A stretch of DNA of 64,000 nucleotides from Desulfovibrio sp. (GCA_022839785.1 JALHJW010000005.1:123755-187754); one strand, 5' to 3'; counted from the first letter of the stretch, positions 7,878 through 16,599 are shown. Program-made: numbers and translations. The notes: generated by a model from the sequence alone, not told the origin.

Positions 7878-9343
7878 GCGAACATCTCGTAGTCGTGGTC
7901 GGCCGCTTCGCCGCCGGGGGAGCGCCCCGGCCCGGCGGCGGGCGGGGTCTCGCGGGCCAGGTCCAGGCCCGAGGCGACGAGGTAGCGGGTGGCGTCCATG
8001 AGGTGGTCGCGCTCCTTGACCACCCTGCCTTCGGCGTCGCGCCGGTAGAGGCGGTATTCCTCGAACCATTGGGAGCAGTTGGCGAAGATGCGCAGGCGGC
8101 CCGTGGAGAGGCGCGACCAGACGCGGTAGATGCCCGCCTCCACGGCGTTGTCCGCCGGGGTCAGCTCCAGGCCCAGGCCCTGGTAGATGTCGAGCAGGCT
8201 CCTGCCGTCGGCCTGGGAGCGGCCGCGCGCCGCCGGGTCGATGACCCCGGGAATCCACTCGCCGCGCGCCTTCACGGCGGCGGCGTGGATTTCGGGCTCG
8301 GCCAGGCCCCGGGCGTGCTCGCCGCAGACGTAGAGCACGTCCGCGGCCCGGTCCACGGCCCCCCAGACCACGGCCGTGCGGTTCCAGCCCACGTCCATGG
8401 CGAAGGCGCGCGGCCAGTGGGCCGGAATCTCGAAGGGGGCGCAGACGACCTCCTCCTCGGTCACCGGATAGACGGCCCCGGCCCCGAGCTGCGGCACGCC
8501 CTTCGACCGCGCGTCCCGCATGTGCGGCGGCATCTGCTCCCACAGCTCGCGTTTCTGCGCGGCCGAGAGGTGGGGCGCGTCGTCCCAGGTGGCCGTGACC
8601 ACGGCCTTGGCCCCCTGCCCCTCCCCGGGCGGGCGGCCGCCCGGCAGGAAGGAGAGCACCACCTCGGACAGACCGAGCAGCGGGGTGAAGGTGAGCATCA
8701 CCAGGCCGTCCGTGGTCATGGTGCGCATCAGGCATTCGCCGTAGACGTCCATGGGCGGCTCCTCGTCCAGCCAGATCACGTCCTGCTCCGTGCCCTGGAA
8801 GGCCTTGCGGCGCTGGTCGTAGGACTTGAACTTGAGCCAGGAGGTCCCGCCCGAGGCGTGGGCCACGGCCACCCGCTCCACGGCGTCGGCCACGCCCCCG
8901 CCGCGCCGCACCACGGAGCGGATGCAGCGGCGGGGGAGCAGCCCCGTGCCCGGCGCGTCCGGAGGACCCAGCAGCTTCCTTTGCAGGATCTCGCGCACGG
9001 ATTCGGCCGTGTCGCCGCAGGCCCAGGCGCGCACCGGCCGGGCGAAGCGGCGGCCCTCCCACCAGTCCGGGTAGAGGCCGGTGAGGTGCAGGGCGAGTTC
9101 GTACCCGCCCACGCCCTCGGTCTTGCCCACGCGGTTGGCGGCCAGCATCAGGCGCTGGCGGTGGGCGGCCCCGAGCCTGAAGAACTCCAGGTGGCGGGGG
9201 TAGCGTTCGCGCCCGAGCGGCCCGGCCGCCGGGTAGTAGGCGGCCAGCGCGTTCTCGTCGCGCGCCCGGGCCTTGGCCGTCAGGCAGCGCAGGATCTCAC
9301 GCTTCGTCGCCAAGCTGGCGCTCAAGCTCGCGGATGCGGGCAT
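7874..9343 (-). CDS. Terminase large subunit
   Basis: A 489-residue packaging ATPase/nuclease. The Walker A-like motif is AANRVGKTEG (residues about 68-77) and the Walker B is DVIWLDEEPP (about 139-148); a C-terminal acidic cluster including 'AMDVGWN' is consistent with the RNase H-like nuclease that cuts concatemers. It starts at ATG 9343, inside the end of the small terminase gene, with an AGGAGG site 6 bp upstream. It probably docks on the portal encoded two genes further. All expected motifs are present, so it looks intact. Confidence 0.9.
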   Translation of the reverse strand: MPASASLSASLATKREILRCLTAKARARDENALAAYYPAAGPLGRERYPRHLEFFRLGAAHRQRLMLAANRVGKTEGVGGYELALHLTGLYPDWWEGRRFARPVRAWACGDTAESVREILQRKLLGPPDAPGTGLLPRRCIRSVVRRGGGVADAVERVAVAHASGGTSWLKFKSYDQRRKAFQGTEQDVIWLDEEPPMDVYGECLMRTMTTDGLVMLTFTPLLGLSEVVLSFLPGGRPPGEGQGAKAVVTATWDDAPHLSAAQKRELWEQMPPHMRDARSKGVPQLGAGAVYPVTEEEVVCAPFEIPAHWPRAFAMDVGWNRTAVVWGAVDRAADVLYVCGEHARGLAEPEIHAAAVKARGEWIPGVIDPAARGRSQADGRSLLDIYQGLGLELTPADNAVEAGIYRVWSRLSTGRLRIFANCSQWFEEYRLYRRDAEGRVVKERDHLMDATRYLVASGLDLARETPPAAGPGRSPGGEAADHDYEMFA

Positions 9344-9767
9344 CGATGTCCTCCTCGGAAAGGTCGTCCAGACGGTCGTCCCCGGCCTCGCCCCAGAGGT
9401 CGGGGCGGCGGCGCGAGAGCCACAGCTTGAGGGCCTGGAAATCGGGGGGCAGGCGCTTTCTCACGGTGCGGCGCTCGCGCACCTCCTCGTGGACCTCGCC
9501 GTCCTCGCCGCGCACCGGCGCGGTCTTCACCGTGGTCTCGGTGCAGGTCAGGCCCAGGGCGCGGGCCAGGAGCATGCGCTCGGCGCGGGCGTCGGCCCCG
9601 CCCCGGCCGCGCGCGCAGGCCGCGGCGAAGTCCGGGCGGTCCAGGGACCACTGGCGGAACGCGGCCGGGGAGACGCCGAACAGCTCGGCCAGGTCGCGCT
9701 CGGCAAAGCCCTTGCGCGCCGCCACCTCGGCCATGCGCACGAACTCCTCGCGGAAGGGGGCGGTCAT
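9297..9767 (-). CDS. Terminase small subunit
   Basis: A 156-residue protein. The first 60 residues form a helix-turn-helix (residues about 22-45, 'FAERDLAELFGVSPAAFRQW'), followed by a basic linker and an acidic C-terminal coiled segment (DDLSEEDIDARIRELERQL). This is the usual layout of small terminases, which bind the pac/cos site and recruit the large subunit. ATG 9767 overlaps the stop of the XhlA-like gene, and the 3' end overlaps terL by 47 bp, as is common for terS-terL pairs. Confidence 0.8.
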   Translation of the reverse strand: MTAPFREEFVRMAEVAARKGFAERDLAELFGVSPAAFRQWSLDRPDFAAACARGRGGADARAERMLLARALGLTCTETTVKTAPVRGEDGEVHEEVRERRTVRKRLPPDFQALKLWLSRRRPDLWGEAGDDRLDDLSEEDIDARIRELERQLGDEA

Positions 9768-10054
9768 CAGCGGCCTCCGGCCAGGGCGCGCAGCAGCCAC
9801 TGCCCGGCCAGGACGGCGGCCCCGCCCGCCATGGCGGCCCAGGCGAAGAGCCGGGCCTGGCCGCGCTCCAGGCGGTCCACCCGGCCCTCCTGACGCTCCA
9901 TGCCCGTGGCCAGGGCCTCGATGCGGCGGGCGCGGTCGCCGCAGCGCTCGAAGAGCGCGGCCTTGACCTCGGAGAGCCCCACCAGGATGGCGTTCTGGCC
10001 CCGGTTCAGGTTCTCGATGGCGGCCCACAACTCGCGCGCGTCCTGGCCGTTCAC
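9767..10054 (-). CDS. XhlA-like lysis-associated membrane protein
   Basis: GTG 10054 (VNGQDARELW...) overlaps the holin stop (GTGA) and has an AGGGGAGG site. The 95-residue product has an amphipathic coiled coil (residues 5-65) and one C-terminal membrane segment (about 69-90, AWAAMAGGAAVLAGQWLL). This layout resembles haemolysin XhlA-type proteins encoded next to holins. It could anchor or time holin action. No endolysin gene is visible in the window; it may lie to the left. Confidence 0.5.
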   Translation of the reverse strand: MNGQDARELWAAIENLNRGQNAILVGLSEVKAALFERCGDRARRIEALATGMERQEGRVDRLERGQARLFAWAAMAGGAAVLAGQWLLRALAGGR

Positions 10055-10536
10055 GCGCCGCCTCCCCTGCGCGAGAGGTCCAGGCGCAGCGCGCCCTTGT
10101 CGAAGGCGCTGCGGCCGATGAAGTAGTAGCCGTAGACAAAGGCCCCCAGCTCGGTGAGGGCGGAGAGCTTGGCCGCGTCCACGCCCGGCGCGAAGACCCC
10201 GGCCATGACCGCGCAGGTCAGGCCGACGAGGCACAGGGGCCGCACGTTCTTGGAGAGCCACGAGTCGGAGCGCATGTCCGCCTCGTGGCGGCGCGTCAGA
10301 CTCTCCTGGATCCCGGTCTCGACGTCGGCCCAGAGCCGCTCGAACTGGAGGGCGAAGTCCTTGTCGAGGCGCAGCCGCTCGATGGCCGCGGCCGGGTCGG
10401 ACGCGCCCGTGACGCGCATGGCCACGCCGGCGGCGGCCTCGGCCACGCGCGCGGCGTCGGACGTCTCGCCGCCGATCCAGCGGGCGATGGACGGAACCAC
10501 GGCGGCCAGCCCGGTGATGATACTGATGGGGTCCAT
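10051..10536 (-). CDS. Holin of the three-membrane-segment (GTA-type) family
   Basis: A 161-residue protein with a hydrophobic N-terminus (ISIITGLAAVVPSIARWIGG), a soluble charged middle with 'QESLTRRHEADMRSDSWLSK', and two further membrane segments near residues 98-118 and 127-147. The order and the conserved 'SDSWLSKNVRPL' region match the 3-TM holin family described for gene transfer agents and related prophages. It would make membrane lesions for lysis. It is the first gene of the visible late operon; the promoter must lie in 10537-10860. Confidence 0.7.
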   Translation of the reverse strand: MDPISIITGLAAVVPSIARWIGGETSDAARVAEAAAGVAMRVTGASDPAAAIERLRLDKDFALQFERLWADVETGIQESLTRRHEADMRSDSWLSKNVRPLCLVGLTCAVMAGVFAPGVDAAKLSALTELGAFVYGYYFIGRSAFDKGALRLDLSRRGGGA

Positions 10537-10960
10537 GCTCTCTCCTCGTTTGCGGGACGGCCCGGCGGGTCCGTTCCCTGTCCGGGAGCGAGTCTAGGGG
10601 CGGGAGGCGGGCGGGGCGGCTGGGGGCGGCTGGGGTCGCCGTCGGGGCGGCTCGGGGCGATTGACGCGCGGCGGCGGGGACGGCCGGAGGATGGGAAAGG
10701 CCAGGTATTCCGAAGTGTTGGACGTCGGCGGCGGCCGCCCTGCTGGCGGTTCACTGTTTTTGGATAATGTCATAAAAAACAGTCTGTTACTTGTGAGTCG
10801 CTGGCTGGCAGCGTTTTGTCTCAAAAAAGTTCAGCTATTTCAATGAAAAGCGAGTGAGGGGCGGGGGCGGCCGTGGCGAACTTTTTTCGAAAAACCTGCA
10901 AAAAGTCCGGGAAGCCTTGGGGGGCGGGGGTTCAGGGAAAGGAAGGAGGGTCGAACGGTG
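10537..10960. other. Gene-free boundary between prophage module and proVWX
   Basis: About 420 bp without a convincing gene. The left 170 bp is GC-rich; 10745-10860 is markedly AT-rich, with an 11-bp palindrome AACAGTCTGTT at 10778-10788 and several A/T runs. It probably holds the promoter of the prophage late operon and the right prophage border. I found no integrase, no tRNA and no clear attachment repeat here. Confidence 0.5.
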
Positions 10961-10991
10961 CGGACCGGCCGGGGAGGCCCCGGCCGGTCCG
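10961..10991 (-). terminator. Terminator hairpin after proX
   Basis: A perfect 14-bp GC stem (arms 10961-10974 and 10978-10991, 3-nt loop) lies 8 bp past the proX stop on the minus strand. There is no T-run, which is usual for this GC-rich genome. Confidence 0.6.
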
Positions 10992-10998
10992 GCGGGCG

Positions 10999-11853
10999 TC
11001 AGCGGCCGAGCCACCGCCGCACGAGTTCGGGGTTCTCGGCCAGGAAACGCTTGGCGTTGGCGTAGCGGTCCGCGCCAGGCTCCTGGTTCCAGGCCATGAC
11101 CGTCTGGAGCTGCTCCGGGGACTCCCAGGCGAAGCGGTCGAGGAAGGCGTGGACCTCGGGTTTGTCCGCCTTCAGGCCCTTGCGCACGATCGTGTCGATG
11201 TGCTCCTCGCCCCCCAGGACGCCCTTGGGGTCCTTCAGGTACTTGAGCCGCCACTTGCCGAACATCCAGTGGGGCGACCAGGCCGTGACCGCGATCCATT
11301 TCCCGTTCCGGATGGCGTCGGCCAGGGCCGCGGTCATGGTCGCGCCGCTGCCCTCCATCAGTTCCATTCTGTCCATGCCGTAGTCCTTCAGGGCCTGCTC
11401 CGAGAGCTTCATCAGCCCCGCGCCCGGGTCGATGCCGATGATCTTGCCGTCGAACTTCCCGGCGGCGGCGTCGACCTCCTCCAGGGAGTCGATGGTCACG
11501 TAGTCGGGCACGGCCCAGCCGAGCTTGGCCCCGCCGACGATGGGGCCGAGGTTCTCCACCCTGTCCCGCACGGAGGCGAGATAGTCGGCGTGGGTCACGG
11601 GCAGCCAGGCGGTGACCATGCCGTCCACGTCGCCGACGCCCACGGCCTGCCACATGGCCGCGGCGGCCACAGGCAGGGTCTCCACCCGATAGCCCATCTC
11701 CTCCTGCAGCACGGCCTGGACAACGGCGGTGCTGGTGGCGGCGCAGTCCCACTCCACGTAGGCGAGGCGGACCTTCTTGTCCGCGCCCGCGGCGGGCAGG
11801 GCCAGGCCCAGGCAGAGGGCCAGGGAGAGCAACAGGGTCGGGATGCGTTTCAT
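10999..11853 (-). CDS. proX: Glycine betaine/proline-betaine ABC transporter substrate-binding protein
   Basis: A 284-residue secreted protein with a clear signal peptide (MKRIPTLLLSLALCLGLALPAAGA). The mature part has the OpuAC fold signatures: 'VRLAYVEWDCA' at the start, 'MVTAWLPVTH', 'IIGIDPGAGLM' and 'TAWSPHWMF'. The aromatic residues in the WDCA, WLP and WSPHW segments are where this family cages the quaternary ammonium group. No lipobox is seen, so it is probably free in the periplasm. It is the last gene of proV-proW-proX and would deliver betaine for osmotic protection. Confidence 0.9.
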   Translation of the reverse strand: MKRIPTLLLSLALCLGLALPAAGADKKVRLAYVEWDCAATSTAVVQAVLQEEMGYRVETLPVAAAAMWQAVGVGDVDGMVTAWLPVTHADYLASVRDRVENLGPIVGGAKLGWAVPDYVTIDSLEEVDAAAGKFDGKIIGIDPGAGLMKLSEQALKDYGMDRMELMEGSGATMTAALADAIRNGKWIAVTAWSPHWMFGKWRLKYLKDPKGVLGGEEHIDTIVRKGLKADKPEVHAFLDRFAWESPEQLQTVMAWNQEPGADRYANAKRFLAENPELVRRWLGR

Positions 11854-11861
11854 GCGTCCTC

Positions 11862-12707
11862 CTAGGTGTTTTTCGGGTTTTTCGTGCGCGCGCCGCAGTG
11901 CTGCAGCACGCGGTCGAGGATCATGGCCACGATGACGATGCCGATGCCCGCCTCGAAGCCCGCGCCCATCTGCAGGCGCTGGATGGCCTTCCAGACCTCG
12001 CCGCCCAGGCCCTTGGCCCCGATCATGGCGGCGATGACCACCATGGACAGGGCGAGCATCACGGTCTGGTTGACCCCGGCCAGGATCGTGGGCGCGGCCA
12101 GGGGCAGCTCCAGCTTGACCAGGCGCTGCCAGCGCGTGGAGCCGAAGGCCTCGGCGCACTCCTTGAGATCCGGGGGCACCTGCCGGATGCCCAGGCAGGT
12201 GAGGCGGATGGAGGGCGGCATGGCGAAGATCACGGTGGAGAAGACGGCCGCGACCTTGCCCAGGCCGAAGAAGGGGATGGCCGGGATGAGGTAGACGAAG
12301 GCGGGCATGGTCTGCATCACGTCCAGCACCGGCATGACCGTGCGCCGCACGGGCGCGCTCATGGCCGCGCCGATGCCCAGGGGGATGCCGAAGGACACGG
12401 CCGAGAGGGTGGAGACGAGGACCAGGGCGATGGTCGAGACCGTGGCCTTCCACAGGCCCATGTTCAGGATCAGGCCGAGTCCGAGCAGGGTCAGGACGGC
12501 CGTGCCCCGGCGGCGCGTCAGGAACAGGGTCAGGAGCGCGGTCAGGACGATGAAGAGCCAGGCGGGCAGGGCCAGGAGCGCCCCTTCCACGGCCGAGAGC
12601 CCGCTTTCCATGAGGGCGGAGAAGGCCCGCGTCAGCCAGGACACGTGCTCCACGAGGAAGTTCACGGCGGCCTCCAGGCCGCGTCCCACGGGGATTTTAG
12701 GCAGCAT
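11862..12707 (-). CDS. proW: Glycine betaine ABC transporter permease
   Basis: A 281-residue inner-membrane protein with about six or seven membrane segments. The family's EAA loop region is visible as 'CAEAFGSTRWQRLVKLELPLAAPTI' around residues 175-198, which contacts ProV. Other signatures are 'SFGIPLGI' and 'QTMPAFVYLIP'. Start ATG 12707 overlaps the proV end (12697), indicating translational coupling, and proX follows after 8 bp. Length is shorter than E. coli ProW because it lacks the long N-terminal tail; this matches many OpuAB/ProW proteins. Confidence 0.9.
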   Translation of the reverse strand: MLPKIPVGRGLEAAVNFLVEHVSWLTRAFSALMESGLSAVEGALLALPAWLFIVLTALLTLFLTRRRGTAVLTLLGLGLILNMGLWKATVSTIALVLVSTLSAVSFGIPLGIGAAMSAPVRRTVMPVLDVMQTMPAFVYLIPAIPFFGLGKVAAVFSTVIFAMPPSIRLTCLGIRQVPPDLKECAEAFGSTRWQRLVKLELPLAAPTILAGVNQTVMLALSMVVIAAMIGAKGLGGEVWKAIQRLQMGAGFEAGIGIVIVAMILDRVLQHCGARTKNPKNT

Positions 12708-13899
12708 CGGCGTTCCTCCCCCGCTCGGCCATGGCCCCGAGCAGCGCGCCGCGCACCACCACCCCGGCCACCCTGCCGCGCGCGTCGAGCACGGCCAGGG
12801 GGTAGGGCAGGTCGTGCAGTATCCGGATCAGCTCCTGGGCCGGGGTCTCGCGCTCCACGGTGCGGATGTCCGTGCGCATGATCGCGCGCAGGTCGCGCTC
12901 GCCGCGCTCGATCTGGGCCGAGCACTCCTCGGCCCCCACCAGGCCCACGAGGCGGTGCGTCCCGTCCACCACGAAGAGGCTGGAGATGCTCTCCTTCTTC
13001 ATCTTGCGCAGGGCGGCGCGGGGACCGTCAAGCTCCAGGTGGGCCAGGGCGGCGGGCTTGCGCATGACCGACTCGGCGGTGAGCACCTTGGTGATGTCCA
13101 CCTCGGCCACGAAGCGGGCCACGTAGCCGTCGGCCGGATTGGTCAGGATGTCCTCGGGCGTGCCGATCTGGACCACGGCTCCGTCCTTCATGAGCACGAT
13201 GCGGTCGCCGAGCCGCAGCGCCTCGTCCAGGTCGTGGCTGATGAAGACGATGGTCTTCCTCATGTCCTCCTGCAGGGCCAGCAGCTCGTCCTGCATGTCG
13301 CGGCGGATGAGCGGGTCCAGGGCGGAGAAGGCCTCGTCCATGAGCAGGATGGCGGGGTCCAGGGCCAGGGCGCGGGCCAGGCCCACACGCTGCTGCATGC
13401 CGCCGGAGAGCTGCGCGGGCATGGCCTCCTCCCAGCCCGCCAGACCCACCGTGGCCAGGGCCTCGCGGGCCTTTTCCCGGCGCAGGTCCGGGGGCGTTCC
13501 CCTGATCTCCAGGCCGTAGCCCGCGTTGTCGGCCACGCTGCGGTGCGGGAAGAGGGCGAAGTTCTGGAAGACCATGGCCGTCCTCTCCTGGCGCAGGCGG
13601 CGCAGCTCGTCCGGGGACAGGGCGGTGACGTCCTGTCCGCCGATGCGCACGCGGCCGCGCGTGGGCTCGACGAGGCGGTTCAGGCAGCGCACCAGGGTGG
13701 ACTTGCCGCTGCCCGAGAGCCCCATGACCACCACGATCTCCCCGGGCCGCACGTCGAACGAGACGTTGTCCACGCCCACGCCCAGGCCGGTGCGCGCCAT
13801 GATCTCCTGCTTGCCCAGCCCCTGCTCCAGGAGCGGAAAGGCCCGTTCTGGATTCTTGCCGAAAATCTTGTATACGTGTTCTATTTCTATGCCGAGCAT
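12697..13899 (-). CDS. proV: Glycine betaine ABC transporter ATPase with CBS domains
   Basis: A 400-residue ATPase. The Walker A is GLSGSGKST (residues about 60-68), the signature LSGGMQQRVGLARAL and Walker B ILLMDEAFSALD follow, and the C-terminal 120 residues form two CBS domains that in OpuA/ProV sense ionic strength or cyclic dinucleotides. I chose ATG 13899 (MLGIEIEHVYKIFG) because AAAGGAGA lies 6 bp upstream and the family begins there; the longer frame to 13959 enters AT-rich non-coding sequence. It heads the proVWX operon. Confidence 0.92.
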   Translation of the reverse strand: MLGIEIEHVYKIFGKNPERAFPLLEQGLGKQEIMARTGLGVGVDNVSFDVRPGEIVVVMGLSGSGKSTLVRCLNRLVEPTRGRVRIGGQDVTALSPDELRRLRQERTAMVFQNFALFPHRSVADNAGYGLEIRGTPPDLRREKAREALATVGLAGWEEAMPAQLSGGMQQRVGLARALALDPAILLMDEAFSALDPLIRRDMQDELLALQEDMRKTIVFISHDLDEALRLGDRIVLMKDGAVVQIGTPEDILTNPADGYVARFVAEVDITKVLTAESVMRKPAALAHLELDGPRAALRKMKKESISSLFVVDGTHRLVGLVGAEECSAQIERGERDLRAIMRTDIRTVERETPAQELIRILHDLPYPLAVLDARGRVAGVVVRGALLGAMAERGRNADAA

Positions 13900-14281
13900 G
13901 TGTCTCCTTTCTTTCACTGGTGAGTATGTCCAAAGCACAATCAACAGGTAATGATACACAGCGAGAATATTATGTCAACCTAGCTGTCGTGAATTGAGTA
14001 GGAAATGCAAAAATGCTCATATCACTGCAGCGTAGTGCATCTGTTAGACTGCAGCGACGTACCGTGTACTGCGAAAAATTGAAGACTGCATCAGGAATTG
14101 TGCGTAGAAATCATGCACGCGAAGATGAATGTTGCGCATGCACGGCGCGATCAGGGTGCGGAAAAATGGTGCTATACGAAAGACTTGTGATTCCGGTGTG
14201 ATGGAATTCAGATGTGCGGTTTTCCGCACATCGGGGCGGGCGCGGGCGCACGGGGAAGAGAGACGGAACGGGAGGGGGAGG
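13900..14281. other. Gene-free promoter region upstream of proV
   Basis: About 380 bp, distinctly less GC-rich than the genes around it. It must hold the proVWX promoter on the minus strand. No open frame here has a coding look. I could not settle one -35/-10 pair with confidence. Confidence 0.45.
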
Positions 14282-14320
14282 CCCCCCGCCGCCGCCGCGA
14301 AACGCGGCGGCGGCGGGGGG
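14282..14320 (-). terminator. Terminator hairpin after thi4
   Basis: A perfect 18-bp stem (14282-14299 with 14303-14320) closed by an AAA/TTT loop, 14 bp past the thi4 stop on the minus strand. It is the strongest single hairpin in this part of the window. Confidence 0.75.
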
Positions 14321-14334
14321 GAAGGGGGAAGGGG

Positions 14335-15123
14335 CTAGCCGCGCAGGCGCGCGGCAATGTCGCGGGCGGCCTTTTCGCCGGACAGCAGCATGCCGCCGAA
14401 GACCGGACCCATGCGGTAGCCGCCGTAGCAGGCGTTGGCCGCCATGCCCGCCACCCAGACGCCGGGGAAGACCTCGCGGGTGTTCTCCGGGGTGGTCTTC
14501 TCGGCCACGTCGGCCCACATGGAGCGCTCGCCCATGATGTCCCCGGTGGGCGTGCAGAGGCGCACGCCGTTCTTGCGGGTCAGGGTGCGCAGGACCTCCA
14601 TGTCGTGGCCCGTGGCCTCGATGAGGACCTTGCAGGAGAGGGCCACGGGGTCCACGTGCAGCCCGGCGATCTCCACGGGCGAGGAGTTGACCACGATGCC
14701 CGTGACGCGGGCGTCCTCGCCCTCGCCGCGCAGGCAGACGTCCTCCACGCTCATGCAGTTGAAGATGCGCGCGCCCGCCAGGCAGGCCTTGGAGGCGATG
14801 GTCACGGAGGCGGCCACGGCGTCGGCCGTGTAGTAGCCCGGGGCGAACTCGCGCAGGGGCACGCCCGCCTCGTCGAGCACGTGGCGGGACTCCTCCTGCA
14901 CCACGATCTCGTTCCAGGTCATGCCGCCGCCCCACATGCCGCCGCCCAGCGACAGCTTGCGCTCGAACACGGCGACCTTGACGCCCTGGGCGGCCAGCTT
15001 CCAGGCGCAGGTGAGGCCGGACGGCCCCGCGCCCACGATGGCCACGTCGAGTTCGACGCAGTCCAGGAACTTCTCGAAGAAGCGGGTGGCGATGGCCTTG
15101 GTGACAATGCTCTCGTCGATCAT
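14335..15123 (-). CDS. thi4: Sulfide-dependent thiazole synthase (Thi4 family)
   Basis: A 262-residue flavoprotein-like enzyme that makes the thiazole part of thiamin from NAD, glycine and a sulfur donor. The dinucleotide motif is VAIVGAGPSGL (residues 27-37), followed by 'GGGMWGGGM' (60-68), both Thi4 hallmarks. The residue that is the sulfur-donating cysteine in yeast Thi4 lies in 'AGLHVDP'; here it is His156, as in methanogen enzymes that use free sulfide catalytically. This fits an anaerobic, sulfidic cell. A TPP riboswitch precedes it, so expression should fall when thiamin pyrophosphate is plentiful. Confidence 0.92.
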   Translation of the reverse strand: MIDESIVTKAIATRFFEKFLDCVELDVAIVGAGPSGLTCAWKLAAQGVKVAVFERKLSLGGGMWGGGMTWNEIVVQEESRHVLDEAGVPLREFAPGYYTADAVAASVTIASKACLAGARIFNCMSVEDVCLRGEGEDARVTGIVVNSSPVEIAGLHVDPVALSCKVLIEATGHDMEVLRTLTRKNGVRLCTPTGDIMGERSMWADVAEKTTPENTREVFPGVWVAGMAANACYGGYRMGPVFGGMLLSGEKAARDIAARLRG

Positions 15124-15263
15124 GGGATTCCTCCATGCGACGCGGGGACGTCTCCGCCCGGAGCGGGACGCGCAGGGCAGGGGAGCCGAGCGATGATCCG
15201 GTCCGGAGCGGGAACTCGACCGGACCGGCAGTCGGCCGCGGATGCGGCCGGAAGGCGGCGTGG

Positions 15264-15348
15264 TCCCGAATTCCCTACGGCGGTGCGAGCCGCGTCAGGT
15301 TCGATGGGTGTGCTCTCAGCGCCGCACGATGCGGCGCACCCCAATCGG
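15264..15348 (-). promoter_or_regulatory. TPP riboswitch (THI element)
   Basis: Read on the minus strand, the conserved pieces appear in order: GGGGTGC, a GC helix, CTGAGA, ACCC, GAACCTGA and a closing GTAGGGAA, matching the thiamin-pyrophosphate aptamer. It ends about 140 bp before the thi4 ATG. The intervening sequence can hold the expression platform. A T/G-poor helix insertion between GGGGTGC and CTGAGA (the P3 region) is short but normal. Confidence 0.93.
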
Positions 15349-15408
15349 GTCAGGCAGGAGGGCTAGCACGGCCCCGGCCGGGAGGCAAGGGGAAAGACGG
15401 AGCGGGGG

Positions 15409-15789
15409 CTATTCGTCCCGCAGGGCCTTGGCGATGGTCTGGCGGATGACGGTGAGGGGCGCGGGCTTTTCGAGCACGGCCACGGGGTTGAGCCTGCCCG
15501 CGCGCTCCATGGTGTCCTGGTCGGCGTAGGCGGTGTGGAAGATGACCGGGATGTTGCGGTTGATCATCTGCGCGGCGTTGATGCCGTCGATGTCGTCCTT
15601 GAGGCGCACGTCCATGAGGATGACGTCGATCTCGCGGTGGGTGGCGGCGTAGTCCACGGCCTTCTTGCCCGTGTCCGCGACGCAGCAGACGTGCAGGCCC
15701 ATGCCCGAAAGCTCGCGCTCCAGGTACAGGGCCGTGATCGCCTCGTCCTCGACGATCATGATGTTCTTGCGTTCGGTCGTCTGGCTCAT
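15409..15789 (-). CDS. Single-domain response regulator
   Basis: A 126-residue receiver domain with no output domain. The acidic pair is in 'IMIVEDEAIT' (residues 10-19), the phospho-acceptor Asp in 'VILMDVRLKDD' (about 57-67), the switch Thr in 'IFHTAYA' and the Lys in 'LEKPAP'. The 'DGINAAQMI' segment is typical of receivers that partner with HWE/HisKA_2 kinases, one of which is encoded at 18652. It stands alone, divergent from the secreted protein gene at 16027. Partner and output are unknown. Confidence 0.82.
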   Translation of the reverse strand: MSQTTERKNIMIVEDEAITALYLERELSGMGLHVCCVADTGKKAVDYAATHREIDVILMDVRLKDDIDGINAAQMINRNIPVIFHTAYADQDTMERAGRLNPVAVLEKPAPLTVIRQTIAKALRDE

Positions 15790-15913
15790 TCCCCGCTCCT
15801 GCCGACGAAACGTCGCTGTATGCAGCCGCGCAACTCGACGCGCGCGGTGTGAAAATCGTTCTTGTCACCAACCGGCATGTCTGTCAACACAGAAACTGCG
15901 AGCCCTCCTGGGG

Positions 15914-15936
15914 GACACGCCACGTCATGGCGTGTC
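15914..15936. promoter_or_regulatory. Perfect inverted repeat between divergent genes
   Basis: Arms GACACGCCA and TGGCGTGTC with a 5-nt spacer lie in the 237-bp gap between the response regulator (minus) and the secreted protein gene (plus). The symmetry and position suit an operator, though an RNA hairpin is also possible. Confidence 0.35.
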
Positions 15937-16026
15937 GCGGAAACGCTGTGGGACGTGGCCTTGCCGCACGGGACGCGGATGGTGTAAGAATAAGGCGGCA
16001 TCCGGTTTCGGCAAGGAGGAGAGGCC

Positions 16027-16581
16027 ATGATCACGGTGCGCGGATGGGTGTGCGCGGTGCTCGCGGCGGCGCTGCTGTGCGGTTGGGCCGGGCCCGCCGC
16101 GGCCCAGGGGGCGACGGTCGGCGCGGACGGGGGCGTGACGCTCCCCGCGGACGTGGACGAGGCCCTGGGGCGGCTGGAAAAGGCCGCGGACGAGCTGGAG
16201 CGTGTGCGCACGGCCGGAGGCGACGCCGCTCCGGCGCGCGGCCGGCTGGAGGCGGCGGAGCGGGACGTGGAGGCGGCCCGGGTCGCCGCCCTGGCGCGGG
16301 CGTCGGGCAGGTCCGAGGACGAGGTCCGCGCCATGCGCGCCTCGGGCAAGGGCTGGGGCGTGATCGCCAAGGAGACGGGCGTGCCGCCCGGCTCGCTGGG
16401 CCTCGGCCATGGCGCCGCGCCGCGGGACGGCCGGGGTGACGGCCAGGGCCGGGCCTCCGGCGCGCCCAAGGCCAAGGCTAAGGAAAAGTCCACGGCCAAG
16501 GAAAAATCTCAGAAAAAATCCACGGCCAAAACCAAGGACAAGGCCAAGAACGCCGACGGCGCGGACACGGGCGGGAAGTAG
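16027..16581 (+). CDS. Secreted hypothetical protein with Lys-rich tail
   Basis: A 184-residue protein with a signal peptide (about residues 1-27, ending AAAQG). Residues 40-90 form a helical, acidic segment; 'MRASGKGWGVIAKETGV' (about 100-116) is a motif seen in small exported proteins of unknown function in deltaproteobacteria. The last 45 residues repeat Lys/Ala/Ser/Thr units (AKEKSTAKEKSQKKSTAK), a disordered, strongly basic tail that could bind cell wall or nucleic acid. AAGGAGGAGAGG lies just before ATG 16027. Function unknown. Confidence 0.7.
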   Translation: MITVRGWVCAVLAAALLCGWAGPAAAQGATVGADGGVTLPADVDEALGRLEKAADELERVRTAGGDAAPARGRLEAAERDVEAARVAALARASGRSEDEVRAMRASGKGWGVIAKETGVPPGSLGLGHGAAPRDGRGDGQGRASGAPKAKAKEKSTAKEKSQKKSTAKTKDKAKNADGADTGGK

Positions 16582-16599
16582 CGGCCCGCCCGGCAAACG

